DNA of 64,000 nucleotides, from assembly GCA_951213105.1 (NCBI GenBank), contig OX578133.1:144846051-144910050 (forward strand), in the 5' to 3' direction. Below are positions 1 through 12,120 of this stretch, one piece after another (position 1 is the first letter of the stretch; each line of letters opens with the position of its first letter). Under the pieces are notes generated by a model that had not been told where the DNA came from, ran no database searches, and worked only from the letters and a program-made list of their open reading frames with translations. Both the position numbers and the translations under genes were made by a program. This DNA is from Amaurobius ferox. Lineage: Eukaryota > Arthropoda > Arachnida > Araneae > Amaurobiidae.

Positions 1-880
1 ACGTACCCTTTACAGTATTGCAAAACAGCTTGAAATGTCACAATTTAAAAAAAATAAAACTATTACATCAGTAAAAATATGATGTCGCAATTCACTGCAT
101 CACTCGAAATATGATGTATAAGTTAAAAATTAATATTTTGACGTTACTAAAATGTGAAAAAACTACAAAAAATGTACAGGTAAACCATTATATTAACTCT
201 AAAAATAAATTTATTTATAAAGTAAAATACAAACTAATTTGAAGAATGAATTTGTTGAAACTATTTATGACAAATTACATAGTAATCTAACTAAATAAGA
301 TGTTTGGAAATAACACACTGGTTCAATAAAAGTAAAGCCATATATAACATATAAAATAAGTTTTATCATGTATAAAGATGCACTCTATTTTTAACAACCT
401 TATTTTCTTCTGTCAGAATGCAAAGAGGTTGCTTTAGAAAGGTTTTAGTTCTGTTACAAACCACATAAAACAGTAACAAAAGGCAGATGTAACCCGTATA
501 TAGCCAATTTAAAATGCAAGTTTAAAGTATTAATTATACATTACATGCCAACCAAAAAATTTTTACATACTAATATTTTAAGTTAGTTGTGTGATTAGAA
601 TTTTTTGCACAAAATCACTGAAGCATATAATACACTAAACAGAATATATAATCTAATTCATTTTATATAACATGGAGAGAATAGATAGTATTAACCTTAT
701 ACATTTATCTTATACAGGGGAAAGGAGTAAATTAGAAATCAATGAAATGTACAAAGGCAAACCAAGAAAATCTAGCATGCCTAACTTATTCCAATATGTG
801 ATCAGAAACTGCAAACCACCAGCTACAATCTTTTCAATATCTCCGACTATGTTACTACGAGTGAGCAACTATTAAGCAAT
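1..880. other. no recognisable feature (intronic, AT-rich)
   Basis: Downstream of exon 3 within the next spinster intron. AT-rich sequence with only short chance frames; no transposon end, RNA gene or exon recognised. Confidence 0.5.
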
Positions 881-1210
881 CTATAATAATAAAGGAAGAT
901 GTTTGTCTGTGTCATCTGTAGCGGAAAATCTAAACATTGTATGAACATAAAATTTGGTATGGATATTTCAGGACTCAGGATGATATGTCTCAAAGAAATT
1001 TTTTTTTATTTGAATTAGTTTCCTCGTTATTTTATGTTTTAGCATGAATTTGAGCGATTTTGACACAAATCGGTTTCTTAATGACCAAAAATACTATCGC
1101 AAAGTTTCCATCTTCGCACCATTCAAAAGATTGAGAAATTCTCTTTCAAACAAAAAGGAATCCAAGTGATTAATAGATAAATTAAAAAAAATATGTACTT
1201 TTCATACATT
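880..1210 (+). repeat. repeat family B, copy 1
   Basis: Shares an ordered series of similar blocks with 19612-19920: a stretch ending GGAAAATCTAAACAT, then AAATTTGGTA, TTCAGGA, and later TTTCCATCTT before CACCAT. The copies are old and diverged. Class unknown; ends not defined. Confidence 0.6.
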
Positions 1211-1524
1211 TAAAACATCAATTTTTATATTGCGATACAAAATAATTGACTGACAATTCCATCTTCATAATTTACTAGATATTTCTTTGAATATCACACA
1301 CTGCTGCAATCGAAAAATTATGTTTCTGCTGTATTCTGTTGCTTGATTATGAATTTTTAGATAAAACCTCAGAAATTTTCAGAAAAATTCTAACACTAAT
1401 TTCCAGTTGGTACTAGAATTGAAAATATTATTAGAGTTTATAAGAATTTTCATTTAAAAAACATGCTGTTGATTTTAATCAAAGAAGCTTGCGTAGCTTA
1501 TGTAGTGAATCGAAGGTGCATATA

Positions 1525-1985
1525 TAGAATGTATTAAAAGAGCATATTTGAAATATATTACATCAATGCAGAGGTTAAAAGGCATATTTGGAGCAAATCA
1601 AAGGAAATGATTTATGGAATATCAAAAGAGTTTATTTAGGGTGTATGAAAAGAACTTATTTATTCAGGGTGCATTAAACAAGCTTATTTAGGGTATATTA
1701 AAAGAGCTTATTCAGGGCATATCAAGAGCTTATTTAGGGCTCAAAAGAGCTTATTTAGGGAGCATCAAAAGAGCTTATTTAGGGAGTATCAAAAGAGCTT
1801 ATTTAGGGAGTATCAAAAGAGCTTATTTAGGGAGTATCAAAAGAGCTTATTTAGGGAATATCAAAAAAGCTTATTTAGGGAGTATCAAAAGAGCTTATTT
1901 AGTGTACATCAAAAGATATTATTTAGGGTGTATCAAAAGAGCTTATTTAAGGCATATCAAAAACTTCTTTAGATCAAAAGAGTTT
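1525..1985 (+). repeat. 24-bp minisatellite
   Basis: Tandem array with unit close to AGCTTATTTAGGGAGTATCA plus AAAG (24 bp). The centre (about 1740-1900) is nearly perfect and both flanks decay into variants such as GGGTGTATGAAAAG. I count at least a dozen recognisable units. Confidence 0.9.
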
Positions 1986-2434
1986 ATGCACCTGCACACA
2001 GGGCAAAATGCGTATTTAGGATATACTATATAGTCATATTAGGGTGTAGTTTTTGATGTGCCAAGTACCGGGACCAAGGCATATTGCATACCCAAGTAGG
2101 GATCTAAGGCATGATTAGATGCCTATTTAGAATGAGTATGTACTTGCATGTGATTTACATTTTTAAGTGTGTGCTTGCACAGTAGACGACTAAGCCTTAC
2201 AAAAAACTATGAATTCATTTACTATCCGCTTTAAATCCCAGACTATGCCAGATACAGTTTCTAGCAACTAATATTTTAAATTCAAATAAAAAATTAAGAT
2301 GTCAGTTCTCTAAAGAAAATTGCACAATTCCAACTTTCTTTTTATTAGATTCAAAATGTTTCAAAATGGCCAAAAACATAAAAAATTTAATTCTCCTAAC
2401 TGCATTCAAAGTATGCATTTTCAATTCTTATGGG

Positions 2435-3060
2435 AATACGACCCATTTTAGCATGCACAGAATGTAATGTCATAATGCCCTTTCACGTCTTTGAGAATCG
2501 GTGAATAAGTTTGTTTACATTTGGAAAGTTCCACTAATTATAATTGTTTCCTCCGTCCCAAACTGCCAAATAGTTAAGTATTATATTGTTCCAATGTACA
2601 TGACTACTAGTTTTACATCATCAGATAAAACACTTATATCTCTGCAAAGAAATTATGTTCCTTGTAAAATATAGTGTGAAGCGTATGAAGACAGATAGTA
2701 CGCAAAATTCACCACTGTCATCAAAGCGTGTTTGTTATGCATGTGATGGTAATAAATCAGCGACTGTATAATCCAATTTTTAAAGCTTATTTATAAGAAG
2801 TTACTATTTTATGATTTATTAAACGCTGAAAATCCTTAAGGGTGTGCACTACTGGTTTGGCACTCCATGTTGAATTTTGCTATTACGGATGAATTTAAAG
2901 TCAGATTCAAAGTGGATTATTTACTTTCCACCTTGTTTAGTTTGTGATGTTTACAGGTAATTTTAGAGTATATAAAATGAACATTTCATGCATGAAATTT
3001 TCTTATACCAGTATACTGCAGTGAACAGCTACAATTTAGTATTTTCATTAAGTACATGTG
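2435..3060 (+). repeat. repeat family F, copy 1
   Basis: The reverse complement of this stretch matches 49350-50000 along its length. Shared blocks include CATGCAC near 2450 and the ACTAGTTTTACATCATCAGAT run near 2610. In this copy it runs straight into family D at about 3060. Confidence 0.75.
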
Positions 3061-4545
3061 CTTTTAAAGTGCTACAAATTAGCTGCTAACACTTTATAGC
3101 TAGCTAGCACTTTCAGATTTCGTACCGATTTAATCTGGATACTCTGACCCTAGACCATGTCAAAATATACAATTATTTTATTAACTTGCTTTGGGTATAT
3201 AAATTAAATTTATACAATATATCTGACAAGATTTTACATTCAAGTTAATCTAAAAGCTTGTCTGGTGACACATAATTATGTAGTTGATTACGTATATATT
3301 TCCATATATTCAGTTCAAACATCTTTAGAATCTACAAGTTCATTTAACCTTCTACTTTTTTTAAACAAAATAAAATAACTCATGCTTGTGCACCCATATT
3401 TCACCAAAAAGTAGGTAAAGATATTGAGCTGCAATAATCGTGACATTTTAAATATTGCAACTTTCCCAGCTATTGGAAAATCCTGTATAAAAAACTAAAA
3501 TATCAAAATTATAACCATTCAATCCAAAATCCAATTATATAAGCTTGTAAGGCTTTAAAAAGTGCTACAAATTTTTGCTTATTGTTCATAGCTAGCACTT
3601 TTAGTTTTTGAGATATAAGTAAAATGAAAAATGTTCAATCTTCAACTTTACAAGATGATTACTCAAAAACTGTGAAAAAGCTTTTTTAAAAAAATATATA
3701 GATTCTCCTAATACATATTTTTGTTGCTTACTATTTTTATCTATCTTTTAAAGTTTGAGTGAAAGTAAAATAAATTTTTAAAATCACTCACTCGGACAGA
3801 TCCTATAAGTGTTTCTAAAAAAGTTCAAAATATTAAAATTATTTTATATATTCATAATATGGAACCAATTTCCAACAAGACAAGAAAAATATTTACATTT
3901 TTATCTATTAGGTTCAGAGATATTGGTGCCCAAAGTGCTTACATTTTTCATAATGCTCTGATTTCCACCACAGATATACCAAACGTAGATGTTGTTCACA
4001 TTATAATAATACAACTAATGATAAAAACAAAAATGGGTATCACATTTTACACCTCAAGTTTCAGCCATCACAATATATTCATTGTTTCTGAAATAGAGTG
4101 CCATCACAATAGAATCGATTTTAGGAAAATTGTCAGATTGCCCTTTAACAAAACGAGGAACGATGTTTACTACAATAAAATAATCAACAAATGATCTAAA
4201 TTCAAGCAGACCAAGTACAATGTGTAAATTAATTATAATTCAATTGTAAACAAAATTAAATGCCAACTACCTTGCAAATATCTCAACAGAAACAACACAA
4301 GACTAGGACAAAACATATGATAGAATATTGCATAACAGGTCGAATGGGGGAAATGACATTACAGCCTCACAGACATTACAGGGCATTTTGTGTTTGAACA
4401 AATTTTTCATTTTTTTCATTTCTTGATATTTAAATTAATAATTTTTTTAAAAAGATTTTCACTTGGATAATTAAAATTAAAAAAAAATTTCTATAAATAT
4501 AAACTGATTTTAAGAATTTTAAAAAAAAATCTGAATTGTTCATTA
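3060..4545 (+). repeat. repeat family D, copy 1
   Basis: Diverged copy of a repeat also found at 43375-44890 (minus), 45395-46530 (minus) and 50345-51450 (plus). Landmarks in order: GCTACAAATTAGC, TAGCTAGCTAGC, CCATATTTCACCAA, CAATAATCGTGACATTTTAA, a TTCATAATATGGA block and a closing AAAAATCTGAATTGTTC near 4545. Frames in these copies resemble each other only because the DNA does. Confidence 0.75.
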
Positions 4546-4961
4546 TATCAAAGCATGAATTATATATAAATGTGTATGCATATCAATTAATGTTGTTTGA
4601 CATGAAAAATTTAATTGCAGAATCAGTTCAGAAAACAGCAAAAAAGTCATTAGCAAACAATTCATGTTCGCTCATGACTTTTACATTAAAACTCACATAA
4701 AATAATTTTATATTACAAAAATAACAGCATTTATAAATATGTTTATCATTAAAAAGCACAAAAATATAAAAGTACTCAATTTTAATGAGCCTGAAAAACT
4801 ATACTAGATTGCTAATTAAAATTGAAAAATAAGATCAAATTTCCTCTTACTACTAAGCATTCATGACAAAAATCAAATTAAAACATTATCCAATACCAAA
4901 TTTTATAAATCTTATTCTTGCAAATATTGTTTCATTATATTTTTAAAGATTTTAAACATAC

Positions 4962-5113
4962 CTTCCCACTGGAATAGCAAAATAGAATAATGAAAGCATT
5001 CTAGTTCTTGCAGTATCTGTAAACAAATCAGCAATGACTGTTGGTGCAATAGTTGAATAGCTAGCTTCTCCAGTACCAACTAATGCTCGCAGAAGCATAA
5101 AATACGGAAAGTA
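4962..5113 (-). CDS. spin: spinster transporter, coding exon 3
   Basis: Third coding exon, 152 nt, preceded by a T-rich tract and TTTCAG acceptor and followed by donor GTATGT (4961 downward). It encodes [20 protein letters not shown] then [11 protein letters not shown] and ends near FYFAIPVG. The [16 protein letters not shown] stretch is the most recognisable block of spinster proteins (helices 4 to 5). The exon ends with two bases of a codon, so at least one more exon must lie beyond the left edge. With the other two exons this accounts for roughly 200 residues, somewhat under half of a typical spinster protein. Confidence 0.92.
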
Positions 5114-5389
5114 CTGAAAAAAAATCTGAATAAATATATAAAACTCTAGTTTATAAGACTCTTAATAATGACTTATGCAACACAAAAAGTACATAATAAA
5201 TCCAAATCATTAGAACATGAACAAAATTATTTTATGCTATATCCACTTTTGAAACCATTAGTATGAAATTATTAGAATGAAATATTTATTGATTTTACAT
5301 AGGGAGGCAGACAATTTATATTTTGATGAAGTTTTAAGTTTTCAAGTATAATAAATTACTGTAGTACTGTAAATGTTAAAAATAGCACC

Positions 5390-5486
5390 ACTGAATGTAT
5401 CCCATTTTAGACATGTTTAAATAAAATTGCATTTCAGTTGGAAAATGTTTAATAATCAATGCTTTATGCATGATTGATCTTTCTTG
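5390..5486 (-). repeat. repeat family A, inverted 5' fragment
   Basis: Reverse complement of the first ~95 bp of the family A copy that starts at 5741 (block GAAAGATCAATCATGC and the following GCAATTTTATTTAAACA). With that copy it forms an inverted pair around a ~255-bp spacer. Confidence 0.75.
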
Positions 5487-5639
5487 TTTTATTTTTTATT
5501 ATTTATTAGACGTAAAAGTGGGTTATTTTTCTAGTTCAAGGACTTCAGAACGACAAGCTGAATGGGGAACGAGTGGATTTTTTTATTGCATGTGTGTTTA
5601 GGAAGTATTTTGAAACTTTTCAGGAAGCATTTTGAAATA

Positions 5640-7335
5640 CCCCTTAAATACACCCTTACGTCTCAGTTTCAAGACCAAGGGAAACATCTAAAATTTCAAA
5701 AATTCAAATTGGGGTAATGATACAACAGAATAATAAACAAGAAAGATCAATCATGCTTAAAGCATTGATTATGAAACACTTTCCAACTTCAATGCAATTT
5801 TATTTAAACAAGTCTAAAATGCAATACATTCCTCGGTAATATTTTGAAACTTATCACAATACTGCATTAATTTATTATATTTGAAAACTTAAACCTTCAT
5901 CGAAAAAAATGAACTTCATTCAAATGACGGCATTGAAATATAAATTGCCTGGTTTAAACATCTCTAAAATGTTATACATTCCTCGGTAATAGTTTTAGAA
6001 TTATCATAATACTACGATAATTTATTATATTTGAAAACTTCATCGAAAACAACTGAAATTAATTCAAATGACGTCATAGAAAAAATAACACGCCTGGATT
6101 TCTCTATAAAAACAGGATTTCATTCATAACTTTCTCCCATTCATTTCATTCATCACAATACTATAATAATTTATTTTATTTAAACATTTTGTTTAAGACC
6201 ATGGAGCTACCAAAAATTAAACTCTATGCTTGAAACTTCTTCGAAAAAAATAGTCTTTCTCTTTATGAATTAATATTTTATTCATATCAGCCATGCAGAC
6301 TCCATGGACTAAATTATTTTGTGTTAAAAAAATACAGGAATTCTAATACAACTCATTCTATATATTTTGCTGTTTACATTTTACATAGGTGAAAAATAGG
6401 CTTAGTTGTAGAAATAATCAAATTTAGATGAGTATTTAAACTCAAATATATTGTCATTGCGTTGTTTCAGTATGTAGATGCACAGAATTTAAGCAAAAAT
6501 AAAGTAGTTTTAGGATGGATACAACACTCAATATGAATTAAAAAGAACTTAAAAAAATCACGATTTTAAAACAAGATGGATGCCATATATCATTTTGAAG
6601 TGGGTCATGTGATCGTTTCATATCATGGTCACGTGATCGTTTCATATAAGAGGTGTAATTATTATTTTAATTTTTATTTAAAAAACTACTGAATATATTT
6701 CGCTGAATTTTTTTTTATATATTTTATGGAACAATTTGAATATTGCCTAAAATTTTCGAAGCAATTTGTGAATTTTAAATCCGCTTAAAAAATGTTTGAA
6801 AAATTAGGTCCCATAGGGCTCAATGTATTTCATTTTTTCGACCCGGGTTCAATCCAAAACTAATTGGGTAATATTATTCGTTTATATTCCCATAGGTTCT
6901 ACAGACCGTCTGAACAACATACTAAAATTTTATTTTGATTAAGTCATTTTTACGGCAGTTACCGTACTAACGGACAGACAGACAGACAGACAGAATGAAC
7001 AAAGTCATAAACACTTTTCAACTTTGTTGTAAAGTGTTAAAAACTCAAAACATTTTTGATTACTTATCAAGCACTTCCACTCTAGTTAAAACCTTGGTTT
7101 TGTTCTCTTTTGATCTGTCCTCACATCCAAATCACAGAAAAAAAATCTAATATTTCAAAAATTCAAATTAGAGGCAATGATGCAAAGAAATAATTTAAAA
7201 CTCAAAACCACTTATCAAAGTAATAACAAGCACTTTCATTCGAACCAGAGTCTCAATTTTGATTTCATGCTATCTATCTGTTTCCAGATCAACAAAAATT
7301 TTAAAAATTCAAATTAGGGGTGATGATACAAAGGG
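5640..7335 (+). repeat. ~130-bp tandem units split by repeat A copy 1
   Basis: Units sharing TTTCAAAAATTCAAATT then GGGG-TAATGATACAA occur at about 5690, 7150 and 7290. The family A copy 5741-7040 lies between the first and second units, so the array looks like its target. An uninterrupted unit (about 7185) gives the probable pre-insertion sequence AATAATTTAAAACTC. Confidence 0.6.
5741..7040 (+). mobile_element. repeat family A, copy 1 (hairpin-ended non-autonomous element)
   Basis: About 1.3 kb, non-coding. Starts GAAAGATCAATCATGC. Near the 3' end come CCCGGGTTCAATCCAAAAC, a (CAGA)n run at about 6974-6994, and a terminal hairpin at 7010-7038: AACACTTT, mismatched T, CAAC, loop TTT, GTTG, T, AAAGTGTT. 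The same order is seen at 20016-22750, 58286-59578 and, inverted and 5'-truncated, 62657-63030. No terminal inverted repeats between the ends. A 3' hairpin plus microsatellite resembles non-autonomous Helitron/Helentron-like elements; the class is unproven. Confidence 0.7.
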
Positions 7336-7339
7336 ATTT

Positions 7340-9240
7340 TTAAAAACTTGCACAACTTTGCTTCTAAAAAATGTATACTTTTCCGGGGTTTTTTTTTCTT
7401 AAAACTGAAACAATTTATAGAACTTTTATTATGTAGATATCACATTTAGTGACCAGTAGCCATTGAGAAAGAGTGAAGTGCAGGTGATATGGCTTTTTAA
7501 AATAAACTTCAACATAATAATTATTCAAAAACATGGAATATTAAAAAAAAAGTCTTTAGAGAGTCATTTTACTTCTATCATTATTATTTCTTATATTTGA
7601 TTAATTATGCAAAATATTTCTTTAAAACTAGCCTAATATTTTGATAATATTCCACACAGTTGAAGCCTCACCATCTGCCCAGTTTCCTTTTGCATTTTGA
7701 AACTGTTATGGCAGAATTTTTAAGGAATTAAGGAGATTCTAGCAAAAATAAGGAGTTCTAAGGACCCTTAAAAACAAAATGTGAATTTAAGGAGTTCTTA
7801 AGGAGTTTTAGTGACTGTATGACCCCTGGATTCCTCACTAAGGCTTGACCTTCTCTTCTGAAGCTATTCTAGCTACTGAGAGCACTCCCGTGTACAGGGG
7901 AAAGAGTTTTTCTCCCTAATACGGCCACTCCTATGTGTCTGTTATCTCATACTTTAAATATGTAGCACAGGAGATTTTCAACAAGCAGTGAATTATATAT
8001 AGTTATTATTAAATTGTGCTATATAATAAGCTAGGTTGCGAATGGAAAAAAATTAAGTGTGAGGTTTTGTTCAAAACATGCATTTCGGAAAATTGTGTCC
8101 ATTTAAATTGCATCCATTAACATAGAAATTAAAGCCTCCGCAAGTGACAGATTTCATTTTTGTGATTTGGGAAGAAAGGGCATTTCACATTCACTGTGAC
8201 AATGTATATGGATTGCATGTGATTTTCACTGTTTTTTATATGAATAAAATTTATTTATTCTGTTATTTTATATAACTACTCTGCTTTAACTCCAGGGTAA
8301 TGCCAGGTACATTTTCTAGTATATATATACTTTAAACTGGAACTAATCATTTTGTTCTCAATTTTTACATAATTCAAATGAAAACTGCTGAAATTGCTGT
8401 GGAGAAACAGTGATAGTTTGCTGCATATTATGTAAGGTAGACTTCAAACAGAAGGTAAGTTTATTGTCCAAGTAACTCAATAGGTAAGAGCATCAACAGA
8501 CCATCCAGTGATTGGTGGTTCATTTTTATACAAATACAATTTCTTTACAATTGATGGTAGTATTACGTAAGAAAATGATAGTTAAAAAGAGAATACTATA
8601 AATAAAATTTTTTTGAAACAGTATTTTTATTCTCTCTAAGCTTTGTTGCTATACGTCAGCTTCATTGATTCATATAGCTACTTTTGAAAAAGTATTATTT
8701 TTTAATTCAGCTTAAAACTGAATTGCTGATGAGCAAAAGCTCATAAAAAAGAAACTATTTTTACTATTCTGAAACTTGAAGTATTTTTTGCTAAGGGCCG
8801 AGAAAAGGGCCAATTAAATATATTTTTTGACCAGCTGTTGATAATAAAAATACCACCAATTCAGAATCTATCTTGATTTTATTCTGATATTTTAACAATG
8901 AATTTACATCAATGAAATATTTTCCTTGTAATAAATTATTCGAGACAATTTTAGGCCCAATTTTTGGTAGTTTATGCTATCAATTTTATAAAAGCTAATG
9001 AATGGTTTTCTATAGAAAAAACTTTTATTAGATACAAACCATGAATTTAGGAAGCACAAACTAGTTGAAGAAAATATTGAACTTAAATATAGTCACAGGT
9101 TTTAACAGTGTAGATACACAATTGATAAAAAAAAGAGATTATAAAAAATCAATTTTAGATTTACAATAAAAGAATATAGACTTGATTATGAATGCATCCT
9201 TCTCAGAAATAAGTATCCAAATTAACCCTTCATTGAATCT
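7340..9240. other. unassigned intronic DNA
   Basis: AT-rich sequence with no gene. A possible tRNA-like remnant is listed separately at 8462-8526. A short direct repeat of GGAGTTCTAAGGA-type sequence occurs around 7730-7810. Nothing else recognised. Confidence 0.4.
8462..8526 (+). repeat. possible tRNA-like SINE head remnant
   Basis: TAACTCAATAGGTAAGAGC resembles a tRNA D-arm/A box. It is followed about 25 nt later by AGTGATTGGTGGTTCA, a weak B box (GGTTCA without the TTCC end). No SINE body or tail recognised. Weak. Confidence 0.25.
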
Positions 9241-10560
9241 TACATACAGGGTTCATACCCATTTTTCAAAATGAAATTCCCTGAGTTTTCCCTGTTGTCT
9301 TCATCAAAATTCCAGGTACTGCGCACTACTATTTTAACGCCAATTTCAAAAAATAATTTTAGATTTAACTAATATTTACCTTGAATACATGACAGTGAGA
9401 AAAAAAACATTCAAAATAACGCAAAATTTTCTATATTTGTGTACAATTTTATCTGCATATACAGTACAACCTCGAAAATCTGGACTTTGCTAATTTCGGA
9501 TTTTAGAATTTTCCGGATTAAAGAGTTTGGATAAAATTCAAATTTAATATCAACAAAATATACTATAAAACATTATTTTCAGTAAAAATAAGGACAAAAA
9601 TTCAAGTTAACCCATTAAAAAATATTATTTAATACAAAAAAAAAATGGAACAAAAGACATTTTAAGAAAAAATATACAAGAAATGAAATGAAAAAGAAAG
9701 GTTACATTTTATCATTTTGTTTAAATATTTGAACTAATGTTTATTGTTTCATTAATTTTGGTTTATGGGAAATCAGTTTTTCTTTTATCCTGTAGGTAGA
9801 TAGATGGGCATTATTTCCTGTTCGGTCATGAAGTTTCTTTGTTCAAGACCTTTAATTTTATGATCGACTGCTTGTACACGATTATCAAAAGGTATTTTTT
9901 CTGTCGACCCTCCCACACACACACATGCACACCTCAATTCACTGGCAAAATGTCTTTACTTTTTCATACTATAGAATAGAGAAAGTATTGTTTTCAAGAA
10001 TATTATCTATTTTGAGATTTTGATGCCAATACATGTTTTACGACCTGTTGAACACATTTTGACTATTTTAGAGTAATGTCCATCTGTTGTCGATTGCTAG
10101 TGTGCACGATAGCTATTATAAATACTGATGGATTTTTACGAAACTTTATATCCAGCTTCGTTATCGAAAAATCTTGAACTAGATAGAATTTTTTGAAATT
10201 CGAGTGAAAACTTTTTCGAGTGAAATTTCATTTTCTATGGCAGCATGTGACAAAAGTTTGCATAATCACGTATAAAAGGGATTATGTAGGACTCAATTAT
10301 CATGAAACTTAACAGTTTCAATAATTATAGCAATGACACACAGCTGATGAATATTTCAGTAGTATAGAAAGAAAATAACAATAGTTTTAAAACGTTTTCA
10401 GTAGTCAGGTTAAGAAATGAAATATATATGCTCACATAATAGAAAAATGCATATGTATATAAAATTATTTAAGCATTATATATAATTCTGCATTAATATG
10501 CCTCCCCCATCTTTTTTCAATCTGTTTTTGTATCTACTTTTATATACCTGCTAAACATGA
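9240..10560. other. unassigned intronic DNA
   Basis: Contains CAGGGTTCATACCC at about 9246 followed by TTCCCTGAGTTTTCCCTG. This resembles ends of short hAT-type elements common in invertebrates, and similar text recurs around 17040-17110, but I could not pair ends. The rest is AT-rich without a call. Confidence 0.35.
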
Positions 10561-10618
10561 AAGTGCGGCATTGCGCCTTAATATCATGCAGTGTGCTTAA
10601 TATAATACATGTGCTTAA

Positions 10619-10731
10619 TATAATACAAATATATATATATATATATATAAGAAAAATATCTGAAAATACGATACATAAAATACATAATCATAAGATTATG
10701 TATTTTATGTATCGTATTTTCAGATATTTTT

Positions 10732-10766
<35 letters not shown>

Positions 10767-10772
10767 ATTATA
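10619..10772. repeat. 154-bp near-perfect palindrome with (AT)n shoulders
   Basis: Two arms of about 70-79 bp around a 4-base loop (ATAA, 10690-10693). From the outside in, each arm reads TAATACAAAT, (AT)n, AAGAAAAATATCTGAAAATACG, then ATACATAAAATACATAATC. The non-AT parts pair perfectly; the (AT)n runs differ in length. It lies 41 bp outside the left end of the Tigger element. Confidence 0.9.
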
Positions 10773-10899
10773 AGTTTTATCCAGTTAAAAATATTTTATA
10801 TTGAAAACAAATACAGTAGGTGCCGCTTAATGTGATCGCGGATAATGTTATCATTCGTTTAATGTTATCAGAATCGCGAAGTCCCGAACGCTTGTATAT

Positions 10900-11711
10900 T
10901 GTTGGAAACTTGGTTCTGTTTTCATCGCGATTCTCGTTATCGCGGGAACGTGTTTACATTTTTAGAATGGTTTCATCGTTCTCGTGAACGACTCGTGACG
11001 GGAACAGAACATGCCATTCATGCAAATCGCCTTCTCGCCGCGCGCGCATCTGATTTGCATATAGTGAGGGCGCTGCCGTCAACGGTTGTGTTTCCGGAGC
11101 GTACCCATCACGGTGTATATATGATAGGACACATTCTCAGTTATTCAGACCTTAGGGAGAAGATCTGATCTTATCGCAGACCTTAGTGATCTCGGAGTTA
11201 GTCAGTGAGACTCTCAGACCATGTAGTAGACATGAAAGACCTTTATGGAAGACAGACCTTGATCGGTAGAGAGTAGTCTAACTTCTAAAGCCATGACGTG
11301 TGACATGATGATGGTAGCTTCATTAACGTGCACGGCATGTGTGGTACAGTAGCTGTTTTTCTACTTACCGATGTTATAGTAACTGAGAGTGTGTGCCTAG
11401 TCATAAACTATGTTAAAAACCTTTTTCATGAGCTTGCTAGCTCATTGTATATAGTTTTGCTTTGCAACGAATGTTACAGTGTTTTATTTTGTAACTTTAT
11501 CTGATGCAATGGATCTCACAACAAATAAATTGTGTTTGTGTTTAACGAGCTTGCTTTCTTGAGAAAACACATCACTACTGCGTATCATCTGCTACAAAAT
11601 TTTTTCTACCAGCACTTCAGATATGGATATGGCCAAACACTGCTAAATCTGCAAATGACTTTCAAATTTTCTAGTCTAGTCGCTCAGCTAACATAGCAAT
11701 AGCAGCCGACA
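10900..11711 (+). mobile_element. solo LTR, copia-type, inside Tigger
   Basis: 812 bp, beginning TGTTGGAAAC and ending GCCGACA (TG...CA), flanked by the 5-bp duplication TATAT (10895-10899 and 11712-11716). Contains two octamer motifs (ATGCAAAT 11020-11027, ATTTGCAT 11053-11060), a TATA-like TATATAT at about 11115 and AATAAA at 11524-11529, the layout of a U3-R-U5. Similar in length, start and octamer block to the 796-bp LTRs at 23145 and 29355, so a related family. No internal region remains, as after LTR-LTR recombination. Confidence 0.88.
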
Positions 11712-12120
11712 TATATTAACACATGTTAAAAAAATCTGTTTTTGTAATCAGCGCCTTCGTTTATTGTTATCACTTTATCACTTCACTTTCGTCGTTCTTG
11801 TACCATTTTCGAATTTTTTTTTTCATTCTCTCAACAAAAAATCCAAACTCCATATACGTAAAAGTAAAGGGAGAATCCCCAAACAGGGGCCCTTTGTGCA
11901 GAAATCGCACGTGCAGGAATCCCGGCGCTTGGCGCCAGCTCTGCAGGTGGTGATTTCTCTCCCCCTTTTCCCCCTTTGAGAATGGTGTGGGCGTAGGAAA
12001 AGCGTTGAGTTCTTTTCTTATCAGTAAGCAAAGTTCTTGGACTGTTGTAAGTTGTAGAATTTTTTCTCTCTGTAAAGTTGCATTTCAAACTTTATTGCAG
12101 ATGCTCAAGCATTTTAGCAA

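Noticed and set aside
1525..1985. Regular 24-bp repeats as a CRISPR array
   Set aside because: Units are contiguous without unique spacers, in an animal genome: a minisatellite.
3859..4194. 111-codon frame in family D with a similar frame at 43725-44024
   Set aside because: The similarity is explained by repeat DNA; other copies (45395, 50345) have stops and the translation is low complexity.
8462..8526. tRNA gene
   Set aside because: The B box is incomplete and no acceptor stem pairs; at best a SINE remnant.
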